From the NCBI RefSeq assembly GCF_027744825.2, contig NC_071348.1, forward strand, positions 12,867,563 to 12,931,562: a stretch of DNA of 64,000 nt, written 5' to 3'. Both the position numbers and the translations under genes were made by a program. Below, piece by piece: positions 1-17,584 of the stretch; the stretch's first letter is position 1; every line of letters begins with the position of its first letter. The stretch comes from Synchiropus splendidus (lineage: Eukaryota > Chordata > Actinopteri > Syngnathiformes > Callionymidae). The notes under the pieces are model-generated. The model was not told where the DNA came from, ran no database searches, and was given only the letters and a program-made list of their open reading frames with translations.

Positions 1-691
1 TATCTTATTCTTGTTCAGTATGTTGGGTACAATATGTGGTTTGTCACCATTAATGACTCAAGACGTGAACAGAAGAGACACTCCTTTCACACTGATATGA
101 GGATACATTTAGCAGGTAGCTAAAATATACGTATTCACCTCAAACTGCTGTGCCTTAAATTTGTTATAGACTTCATTTGGAAGCTCCTGCAGGCCGCAAG
201 TGGAACACCATCTTGCCTAGTGTCATTTAGCTCACCCTATGTAGCTTGGATTGAATTGAAAAATAAAACTCAATGGTCTTCACAAAGTCTCAAAGTCTCA
301 TGGCTGTGATAGACGGCCCCTCCCTTCTCTGTAAATTCAAGTCCTTTATCCTTTTATATTAAGTCACCTGACCAGAAGGGTGTGAGACGTTTGTCCTGTG
401 ACATCATCGGCAGACCACTAAGACAGAACTCATGAGACATAAGCGACACACCTGAACTAAGAGCAGAGTTTAACTCCGATTTATCCATGTTGCTCAATCT
501 GACTGCAACTACTGTCTGACGGATTGAGCAGGTGATGTAGCAAGATCTTTGCTCAGACTGGATTCATTTGCTGACTGTGAAAAATAAATAGTGGACATAT
601 GTATCTAAAATACACTTGAGCTATAAACATTTTTAAAATGATTTCAATGATGAAATTAAAATGGTGGCTCCTGTTTTGTTCCCTGGTGCAG
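1..691 (+). other. 5' flank / intron 1 of rab25, no exon found
   Basis: This stretch ends in the acceptor of rab25 exon 2 (CAG at 689-691). Rab25 and Rab11 proteins start with about 13 residues ending YxF/LxFK, encoded by a separate first exon that ends in AAG|GT. I looked for such an exon here and did not find one, so the first exon is probably upstream of the window. The sequence is AT-rich and shows no other coding signal. The ATG at 661, in frame with exon 2, lies inside the intron and is not a credible start. Confidence 0.6.
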
Positions 692-3680
692 TTGTTCTGA
701 TCGGAGAGTCTGGAGTGGGCAAAAGTAATCTGCTGTCCCGCTTCACCAAAAACGAGTTCAACCACGACAGTCGCACAACGATCGGGGTGGAGTTCAGCAC
801 GCGCACCATCGAACTTGACGGCCTCACAGTCAAGGCCCAGATCTGGGACACAGCCGGGCTGGAGCGGTACCGGGCCATCACTTCTGCGTGAGTGACACAG
901 CAGTCTTTGACCTTGTGACTGAGCATTTATACACTTGTGAAGAGCGTTGTAATCTCAATGAATCACACATTTTGTATCTGTTGTGAATGTAACTTAAAGG
1001 AAGATGTTATCAACAGCACAGTGGGCAATAATGCTTTCCTCATGCTAACATTTGTTTACTCCAACAACCCAGCATTACAGATACTGTCTAGAACATTCTT
1101 TAGAATAACCTCAGAGGCTCTGAAAAGGTTCGAAAACATGCTGACAGCGTGACATTGGAAACATTGGCTGTCACATATAGAACAGATACAAAGTCCGTGA
1201 TTAATTTGCCATTAATTTAGTTTTTTACTCCATTGACAGCCCTATGATTAAATCTATTTATGCAGCAACAAAACAAAGTTTCACATTAATGTCATAATTT
1301 CCAACTCTTATTCATTACAGACATGAACATAATAAAATTATTGAAACCAGAACTGAACCTTTCTCCTGGCTTCATGCTGAGCAGTCACTTAAGGAGAACA
1401 ATATTCAACAGAAAATCTCAACAGAAAATCTGGTGAAGAAACTGCATTAACTCACTAAAGGAAATGCAGTGGAATGTTAAGAAGAAGTAGGACACCTGAG
1501 AGGGTCAATGTTGTTGCGAGAGCTGCATTTCTCTCGAATTTAAACTGTGACACTGACCATGAAGCAATGTCCCATGGGTTCTGACAGTTTCAACTTCCTG
1601 TTGTCACATTTAAACAGTCCTCATTTACAATTTTTAAATGCTCTTTAAAATGTTTTTCCACATTACTAAATATTTGCATGCGTTTTTTTTTTCGTTCTAT
1701 GATTTTATATATTGTTTTGAAATACTTTTTTTTTACCATGTACCTATCTACTATTGACCTTTTTTGTTCATACATTTTGTCCTGTATATATATATCGATG
1801 GAAAACAACATGTCATATTTATAGTTTATATATTTCCATTGATAATTTTATGCCCTATAGACATGTTCCTGAATTATTTCACTGTAACTTCACTGCTCTC
1901 CTTTCAGACTCTCAAATAAACATTATTTATGGGGCACATTCAATTTAATTCAGACGCAACTTTATGTAGCTTAAGGCAGGAAAAGAAATGTGAGGAGGTT
2001 AATACTTCTTGAAGGCGCCTGGTTACTCATAGCCGAGACTTTCTCCATGGCTGGTAGTCTTTTCTATAGACTCTTGTGCTGCAGAATGTGTGACTGACCC
2101 TGATTTGAAAATTGAATTACTGCTGACATTGACTTCCTTTTCAACAAAGAACAGGAAGTGACTTATGTAAAGCACTGGCACATTGTTGAGAGCAACGCTT
2201 CGTGCTTGCTTCACAGATATTGAGCAACCTGTATTTCGGCATCCACTGTTATCAGACACAACACAAGCAAGGACAGGCTCTGCTCCTCACTGTCCTCCCA
2301 CATTACCTGAAAAACAGCCAGAACATTCTGGCCTCGACAGCTCTCTGCCTCCATCATCCTGTGCCCTAGATTCACTCTGCTTTAATTAAACTTAAAGGAT
2401 TTACATGATTTTCAACAATTCAGGGATGACATTTTAAAAGAATATGAAGAAAAATGCGACTGTATTTCTGACGTTCATAATTATGTGCCAAGTTATTCCA
2501 GTATGCAAATTCCTGCTCCCATGGAATTTCGCATTTGTGTTCTAACAAGCGGCTAAAACCCATTAAAGGAGAATTAATTATGGAGCTGGAAGAGAAGGAG
2601 GAGAGTCATAACTGTGGTGGTTCATGGCTTCAGAGCAGATCACACAGAAATGGTGACGATGAAAGGAACACATTTAGCTCAAGCAGGAGATCTGTACTGT
2701 GCTGCTCTCAGATTTGTGATTTATAGCAATGTAAAATGTATGTATGTATGTAGAATGGAAACAGGTTTTTATGTCGACTATCATTAACTGTTATTATTAT
2801 TAGTAGTAGTTGTAGTAGTAGCAGTAATGGTAATACATCAGATTTGACCTTGACCTTGTCTAATCGACCACTGTGCTTCAATGATGATCTCCCCAGGTAT
2901 TACCGCGGTGCTGTTGGAGCACTGCTGGTCTATGACATCACTAAACACCTGACGTACGAGAGCGTGGAGCGCTGGTTGAAGGAGCTATATGAGCATGCTG
3001 ACGCCCATATCGTGGTGATGCTGGTGGGCAATAAGTGTGACATGGAGTCAGAGAGAGCTGTGCCAACTGAGGAGGCCAAAGACTTTGCAGGTACTTACTG
3101 GAAAAAGTGTACAAGCAAAGAGTGTTTTCAGGCAGTTTAGTAGAAAGACAATGGTGGTATTTTCACTTGGACTCTCTGGATATTTTTAGCACCACTATAT
3201 CGGTGTAATGAATGAAAAAAAAAAAGTGAATTTGTGTTTGTTTATTTCTAGACAAAAAAGGGATTTTGTTTCTGGAGACTTCAGCTTTGCTGTCGACAAA
3301 TGTGGAGGCAGCGTTCAACAATGTCCTAGCAGGTAATTTGAGTGATGGTCTTCTGTCACACCAACAATGAAATGAACCCGGGTTTGTGTCTGTCGTGCCA
3401 CCTCTTGACCTTTGGTTCTTCAATAATACTTCAGCGCAAAGAAGAGAACTGAGAAGGTTTTTAAATGCTTGTGTGCCTGGTTCCGAGGCTGAATAAGATT
3501 AATCTGACGGCTGCTATGATGACCTTTGTTAAGTTGCCCAAATATGTTGCTTCCTTTGCAGAGATTCACAAGAAGGTGAGCAGTAAGGAAGTGGTCCGGG
3601 GCTCCATCAATGCCGTCTCCATAAACAGACCTGACTCCCAAAACACAGAGCAGAAGAAGCCTTGCTGCCAGAACATCTAA
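692..3680 (+). CDS. rab25: Rab25 GTPase (Rab11 subfamily), exons 2-5, 5' partial
   Basis: Small GTPase of the Rab11 subfamily, which directs apical recycling-endosome traffic in epithelia (family knowledge). Exons: 692-887, 2897-3090, 3252-3332 and 3562-3680 (stop TAA), all with AG/GT borders and compatible phases. Visible motifs are the P-loop GESGVGKS, switch I TTIGVEF, switch [16 protein letters not shown], the NKCD base-specificity motif (NKxD) and ETSAL. Leu replaces the catalytic Gln of WDTAGQE; this is the hallmark of RAB25 and separates it from the Rab11a-like gene next door. The C-terminus is CCQNI, a dicysteine geranylgeranylation signal. The 590 coding bases plus a first exon of about 40 bases would give about 209 aa, normal for the family. 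The first exon is outside the window. Fish have more than one rab25 copy, so the a/b suffix cannot be assigned. Confidence 0.93.
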
Positions 3681-4021
3681 GAACCTAAAGGAGGGGCAGA
3701 GAAACATGACGCGGGAGATGCTGCATGACTGATTTTAATGACTGATTTTAAAATTGCAGATGGTTAACTTGTATAATTAATTAAATTAAAAAAAAAAAAA
3801 AAAAGAAATGTGAATGAAGTAGATGGTTTGTGTGAATTTAGGTCAAAAATATTTTACTGTTACTGTTTAATACTTTTCATTTTTGTGACAATAATACAGA
3901 ATAAAAGAAACCTTTGGGAAAGTGTGACATGGTTTTATTTTTGATCATGACAACAAATGCAATTTAGATGTCTCATGCATCTCTTCTGGTTTTAATGAGC
4001 ATTTGCGACAGCTGAAATAAA
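3681..4021 (+). other. rab25: rab25 3' UTR with two poly(A) signals
   Basis: Noncoding sequence after the rab25 stop. It contains an A-rich run at about 3788-3804 and AATAAA hexamers at 3900-3905 and 4016-4021, either of which could end the transcript. From about 4020 to 4560 the sequence is AT-rich with no feature I can name. Confidence 0.6.
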
Positions 4022-4678
4022 CTACATAAAAACTAAAATCCCTTGTGGTTTATATGACTCTTTCCATGCCATGATTTAACCATGATCAACACAGGACGTG
4101 TTGGTCACATCTGACCCACAATATCATGAAATGTGGCCTGTAACATAAATTCATACTATCAAATTAATGGGCCAGAATACAAAGAACTCGTATCTTTCTT
4201 ACAAAGAAAACATATTTTGATTTTGTCATTTTTAGCAGTTTGACCCCTTTACTTTGGTGGTGTCAAACTCAGGAGGTGGACTAAGCACTTAAAGTGAGCC
4301 CTCCCCAGACATTCAGACTAGAGTCAAGTTTTTTAGTATTTGGAAAAAAAAAACATTTGCAAAAGAAATTGTGGCAACTAGCTATTTGTTTTGAGCAGTG
4401 ATAGCACTTTCTAAACCCCCAATAACATGGCTATAATTCAAGGCATCAACAATGTGTTTGTTCAAGACAAGAAGATCATGCTTTAAAAAGAACATAAAAC
4501 TTTTGCTTGTTACCACAGCAGACGACTATCAATACTTTCTTCGCATTTTAATTTTAAATATGTTATTATTGTGACACTCCTCTTTAGTGCCGCATAATCG
4601 TTTCACCTTCCTGCTTCAGCCGCACGGCAACGTTCACATCCGCTGATGCCTCACACTACCTGTTGAGTGGCGTGCAGG

Positions 4679-4792
4679 TGACGTCATCAAATATTAACGA
4701 ACGTTTGTCGTGTGATGATGGGCAGCTGGCTGGCCAATCAGGTGATCCCTCGTGACAGGTGTCGAACAATGGGATGTAGAGAGAGGCGGGGC
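4679..4792 (+). promoter_or_regulatory. rab11a-like promoter: CRE, CCAAT and GC box
   Basis: About 260-380 bases upstream of the start codon lie a perfect palindromic CRE (TGACGTCA, 4679-4686), a CCAAT box (4734-4738) and a GC box (GGCGGGGC, 4785-4792), in a locally CpG-rich stretch. No TATA box is obvious. This is the usual make-up of a broadly expressed housekeeping-type promoter. The transcription start is probably between about 4800 and 4900, but the sequence alone does not fix it. Confidence 0.55.
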
Positions 4793-5054
4793 TTGTGTAT
4801 TGCCGTCTCGTCGCTGCCTCGGCTATGGCAAGTGTGAAATAGAGGCTGAGGAAGTGCGAGGAAAACTTTTGTACGTGTAGGCTTTTATTTATCTTTGGAG
4901 TTCGGTCCTACTTTGCGCTCAAACCGACTAGCGTTGCTCGAGAGTTATTCCCGGTGCGCATTGAGATATTTCCTGACTGTACTTCGTCCGCCTTCAACGA
5001 GCTGAAGTTTGTTTCCACTTCGAGTGACGCGACTAACAAAAACAAAGAGTAACT

Positions 5055-11815
<6,761 letters not shown>

Positions 11816-13290
11816 GACCCCTGCGCTGATCCCAGCCGTGCAGTCAGTGAGACAGGCAGGTTGACAGAAGAGTTAAAGAGGCAGGTAGCCGTTTCACACA
11901 AGGACACAAGTTTCCATCGTCTAGTTAAGAAAGTCCAAAGGGTTTTGGAAAACGGTTGTGTTAACAGTTGAAATCAATCAGGCGAATGCACTTTTCCCTT
12001 TCCATTAGCTTTTTTTCATTGCTTTTTTAATATCAGCCTCTAACGGTGGTTCATGATCAGAGCCCAGTCACAGTATAATGAAAACTATTTAAGGTCACTT
12101 TTGTATCCCATCTCTGTCTCTGCACACTGTCCTCCATTTTTACAGGCTAGTAAATGCTTCCCCTCAGTTCCACATGATCAGTTATTGAGCAATAAAAGCC
12201 CACAGCCCAAAGACTGAACAGTGTCCCCTCTGTCACCACCGTCATTTCTATCCTTTCTTCAGGATTCTACATGGGCAAACCATGTCCTTTGCTGTATTTA
12301 TTGAACACTATATTGTTAATGGGTTTGAACACTGGTTGATTTAGAATTCTTATTAGCGGGAAAGCCACTGCTTTTTGATGATTTTGTTTTGTGTGTACCC
12401 AGAATCTCTGATCATACGCCGACTTATTTATAGGGGTAACTACCACTCAGTCATGGAGGATTTGAGTCATCTCCTAAAAGCACGTAGTGGAATTTTTGTG
12501 GGAGCTGCTCAAAGCAACTACATCCCTCTGGAAAAGTGACACGAATATATTTGATCTCTTTTTTTTTGGGGGGGGGGGTAGGCTTTCCTGCTCACCACAC
12601 ACTTTGTCGTCCACAAATGAATCATGCTCTTGCAGGATTGCAGTGTTAACTGAAATCACTGCATCACTGGTAGATGGGTTAACTGCCTCACATCATACTG
12701 GCTCTGCAGATGACTGCTTCACCCCTACCGCTCACATTTTTGGCTGTAGTGGGAGAAAAGAAGTGGTTTAATGCACCGACAGTCCTGTGCTGCTGCTGCT
12801 GCTGCTGCTAGCAGGGATAGATGGATAATATTTCAAGGGATGAGCTAGTGAAGGCACTCAGCCCTTCCCTGCTCCTGTGGTCTCTGATGCACCCAAGATG
12901 GCTTATTTTACTGTAAGTGAAATCCTCCACTGCCTTCTCGCCGTCTCTCTTCGCACAGTATGTAACTGGAACTTTGCCTATTGGGATCTCCAGGTCTGCC
13001 CTCGCTGTCACTTGCCACTTGCTGGGATGGGGCGGGGGTTGGATTCAGCAGCCAGGATTGGGGATATTAGCATCTGTTAGTAAGAGGAGTGGAGGGAAAT
13101 AATCTGAGGTTATACACACACACACAGGTGGCGTTTAAATGCTGACGCACTTCTGAATCAGCGACGACTTCTGTCACAGGTCTTAATATGGGTGTAGTGG
13201 GTGTCTGTATTTGCAAACTTTTTAATCTAATATATATATGTATATTTGGACTGCATATGTATAAATAAATTCCATTTGTTATAGTCTGTT
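11816..13290 (+). other. rab11a-like 3' UTR with alternative poly(A) signals
   Basis: Noncoding sequence after the stop. AATAAA occurs at 12191-12196 and at 13264-13269, allowing 3' UTRs of about 0.4 or 1.5 kb. It contains a T9/G10 homopolymer junction near 12560-12580, a (TGC)7 tract and a short CA run near 13116-13126. No coding potential is seen. The downstream limit is inferred from the second hexamer. Confidence 0.5.
12788..12808 (+). repeat. (TGC)7 trinucleotide repeat
   Basis: Seven perfect TGC units (CTG repeat in the sense orientation) inside the presumed 3' UTR of the Rab11A-like gene. Confidence 0.9.
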
Positions 13291-14462
13291 TCTCACGTCT
13301 CTTGAGATTCTTTCTGTTAAGTGAGATCCTCTGCGGATTATTGCCTCAGTAAACACTATGCAGGGGTTCAAATCTGCATGGTCATGTGACTGTGATCACA
13401 TGAATGAGTTGATATACCCCGGATAACATCCCTGAGATTAGGTCCAACACAAACCACAATATATCTACAAGACAAATTCTCTTGAGGTGAAATTTCAGGT
13501 GATGACAGTGTTCTAGTCCATTGAAGTCACATTTGATAAGAATCACAAGATGGTCATTGGTATGTGGTGAAGATGTTTCAGTCTGTAGTTGTGACTGCTC
13601 ATAATGCAGACAAGCGAACTAGTTTGCTAACAAAACTAGTTTTCTGTGCAGGATGTCTGGAGTAGAAATAAAAGCTTGGTCATCAGGGAGAAGCTCAGAG
13701 TAGAGCAGCAGATTTAAAGAAGCACTCCTGACCCCCTTCTGGTCTAGGGAAGACCCTGCGACCCGACCTCAGATGATCATGGTAGGATGGTATTGTTCGA
13801 CCTCTTTTAAAAACAATGCACAAACTCTGTCAAAATCAGTTCATTTTTTCGCTTTTATTAGAAACATTTACAATACATCTTGAATCTTGAAAAAATAACA
13901 AAGAACCAGAACTAACATGGCGCAGATACAATAATCATAAAAATGTCTTCAAAAAATGTATTTCACAAAAAAATCATGTGCTATAAGAAATAAACCTGCA
14001 ATATTACATGCCTTACAAGGCATGGCACACTGTAACAAAAAACTTTTTTTTTCATTATTATTATTATTGTTGTTGTTTTCCCATCCATCAAAGGTGACGG
14101 TCAGCAAACCCCTTCTTCACTGTTCACAGAGAAACCAGAAACTAATGCCAGGTGATGCTGGCCCGAAAAACTAATGCACTAATACCACTATTAGACCGGT
14201 ATGAAACATCTTCACTGTGCTGGAAATATTGGAAACGCTACCAAAGACAAACTGTCAGACTGCATCGGCCCCTCTGGAAAAGTTTATCGGCATGTGCCAT
14301 GTCAGCCCCCGTCCTGTCACATGCAGCAGAAAAAAATGTGCTATTTGTCAAGTTATCGCTAGAAAATTCAAGTTAATTCAAATGAGGTGTTTATCTGTAT
14401 GTAAAAAGTCCAACTCTGATTGTAGGGCTGAAATGGACACACGTTTCCAAAGAGGCTTCAAC

Positions 14463-14470
14463 TATCTACA
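14463..14470 (-). promoter_or_regulatory. Pumilio-type element in mex3a 3' UTR
   Basis: TATCTACA on the plus strand reads UGUAGAUA in the mex3a transcript and fits the Pumilio consensus UGUANAUA. An 8-base match is expected occasionally by chance, so it counts only if the 3' UTR really extends this far. Confidence 0.25.
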
Positions 14471-17400
14471 GGAGGAGAAGCCGCTCAGCGTCACATGACC
14501 TGAGCCGCTTCTCCTTTCTAAGTGACCATACAACATACATGCAAACTAGTAATGATTCTGTTGTGTGTAAATGTGTGTCTACTGTAGTTACATAGATTAC
14601 TACGCCGTCGTCCTCCGCTAAGACTCTATAGCTGATCCTGCTCTGTCGCCAACAGTCACAAACCAAGAGAAGAATGAATGAAAGTGTTCGCCACAGCTGC
14701 CTCTTTTGATCCAGTCGTCACATTTGCGAAGTAAAAAGCATGTTTAGATTACAGAGGAAATGAGTAATGTCTTTCAGTCAGTAACATGGGGGGTAAGTGG
14801 TAAAGGAGGGAGTTGTAGCAAGCAGCACTGCAGAAAGAATGCTGATGCAGGGAAAGAAATATATAGAATTGAGGCACACAATTGATGCTCTGTGACTAAA
14901 ATATCTCCAAATTCTAAAAAATATTATATTCTGTAATTATCCCCTCTCCCAGATGTTGAGGAGGCGCATGCCCGAAGTTAAAATTTCAGCTACGCAGTTT
15001 TCCAAGTCAACTTAACTGACCATTAAGCACTTGGAGAAACCAAACAGCTGCAACTTCCATAAATAAAACTTCTCATTTCATTCATTTGTAGAAACCAACT
15101 GTTTAGAAATATATTAACTTCTTGTTAATTAAAAAACAAAATGTCTCGATTACTCATAAATATGTTGCTTCATTTTTTTTTTTACTTTTCATAAATAACA
15201 TCCAGATACTGACTTTTTTTTCCCTCTGCTTTCTATGAAATAATAACCCATGTTAGCAAAATAGATTTGAGAAACTGTAATATTTTTTTTTTCATTTTTT
15301 TAAGTAACTTTCTATAAATGTACGTACGTGGAAGAACTGAAATATAGTTGAAAACGCGTCGCAAATTCTTCTCAAAAAATAAAACTTAAAGCTTAAATTG
15401 ACAAAGGAGTGCATTAAGTCGAGTGGTCTTTTTCTTTTTACATTCAAAATGCTCAATGTTATTTCGACAAGTTGGTACAATTGCTTAAGTGCATCCATTT
15501 AAAATAAGGATTTCCTATCACTCCTTAAAAAAGGATTCTACATAAATGCATAAAGTTGTTTTCATATAAAGAGAAGAAAAACATTAACAGTTTCTACCAG
15601 TACTATCATAAAAACCTTAATACAATATTGTAAATAATACTAAGAAGAAATGTCACTGAGAGTCACCCTGCCCCTTTTTTGCTCTGTTTAAATCCATTCT
15701 GGGTGAAAAATGAAACTTACACTGTAGTATATTCGTCAATTAAACTTTTATGAGTGTTAAACTACACGGCGAATATCTAAACCGACTTCTTAAAGCTGCT
15801 TATACTTGTCAGGCGGATGAATTGTTGTTAGATAAATCTTAACTATGCATTTGCTTTGTGCTATAGTTTAGTAGCATGCAGATAAACTGAAGGATACATG
15901 GTTCGCGAATGAACAACCACAGTGTTGCTTTGTCCCTACTGTTTTATAAAATGGTCCACCTGGCTTCATCTACGACAGATCACTTCCCGCATCTCCCAAG
16001 ATTTGGGGCCTCAAGCGGTTCAGTGGACTGTGTAAGTGCCAGGATGTGCTTTAGACGCTCTCTTTGGGGAGTCTGTTACCGGCGCCTCTGTAGTAATAAA
16101 CTAATCTTACAACACTGAAACATGATATGCCTTTAGTTTCACAGATATCGATTGGGAGTCCTCTCTGAGAATTTTGAGTAACAAAAAAAAAAAAAAAAGG
16201 TTCAGAATTACTCGGACTCGGTAAATGCTTTAACACGCAAGCTCTTTTTGTTTTGCTCTTTGGCTACATTTGACCTTTTGCCTTTCTTTAAATAATTCAG
16301 ATTTCAAAGAAGGTGCAGCACAGTTACGTGTGAAAAAATATAGCAATATTTTTTTTCATTTAATCCTAACAAGAAAACTGAAGTAGGAAAACTTTGCTCA
16401 CAGGGACAGTAACTTCCTTCACGGAGTAGGCGCCAGTAACCCAGCAGCATTGAGTGAGTGTAGGAAATAATCTCACTTCCTGTTTTCCTTTTCGGACGAC
16501 TCCCCAAACTTGACGTGAGTTCTAGTATGAGCACCTGTTTGCTGTGAACGGCAGCAGTGCTTTTATTATTGTGGGCCACATTCGATTGCATCATCGGCCA
16601 ATTCCAGCCTGCGGGCCTCGAGTTGGTTAAGCACGCTGATGTGTTATACTGAAACAATTTAATCTTTTAAATGCTGACTTGTGCCACACACATGCTTTGG
16701 AATGAAGCTTCAACAAAGCATGATAAAACAATAGTAGAGCACACACTGCCTTTTTTTTTTTCAGTCTGACCTAGATCGGGTTAAAGTCGACAAGCCACCC
16801 CCTTATATTGCTGTTCATGTGAGCCAAGTTACAGTACATTAGCCGATGTCGTCTCACTGCTCTCGCACGCACCTCTGATCAAAAACATTGTTCTGCGCTG
16901 AGCAAAGTCACAAGCAGCTGCTTTTATATAAAAAAAGAAAAGAAAAACGGACGGAGCGTCTAAGTCACATAAAATGCTGTTTCATCACTTTACTGCGACT
17001 CGAGAACAGTCTGTCTCCAAACACCCCGTCGACTGATTGATATTGAACACAACACACACACAAAAAAAAAGCAAATGACTAAAACCCTGATGAACAAGAG
17101 CAATTACTTATCCTGAACTAATTCATTACGTCTGTGTTTCCACAATGACGGTAATCTATTTTATGCAGAATTGAGAATTCGCAACATCTTGATAACCCAG
17201 GTCGACTTCTAAATAGAATCTTCTTTACAGAACGGAGTCTGTTTACTGTCCCTGTATTATTGCTTCTCATTCTATGATACATACGCTGATTTCATCATTT
17301 GGGGCATCATGTCGTTGCACATACAGTTCAGCGGCGGATTTATTTCCGGAGTTTATACACTTTATAAAGGATATTAGAGTTTATAGAAGTGTTAAATTTA

Positions 17401-17576
17401 TCTATGTAGATATTTGGATGAAAGATACTTCGCTTAAATAACATTTTAAATGGATCTATCTAATATACTATTAGCGGTTGGCGGGACGTATAAAAGATTA
17501 ACTCTGCAGTTCAAAATGAAAACCTCACTACAGGAGCAGGCTATTGTCTGGATGCCCGAAACTGATACACATACCG

Positions 17577-17584
17577 TATTTACA
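17577..17584 (-). promoter_or_regulatory. Pumilio-type element in mex3a 3' UTR
   Basis: TATTTACA on the plus strand reads UGUAAAUA in the mex3a transcript, a strong form of the Pumilio recognition element. It lies in the presumed long 3' UTR about 2.7 kb from the stop. Confidence 0.3.

Noticed and set aside
661..691. ATG at 661 as the rab25 start
   Set aside because: It precedes a good acceptor (GTGCAG at 686-691), and Rab proteins need the conserved first-exon residues before VVLIGE. The upstream bases are intron.
13355..13385. GGTTCAAATC resembling a tRNA T-loop
   Set aside because: The flanking bases pair around a 10-base loop instead of 7, and no anticodon arm or acceptor stem could be built upstream.
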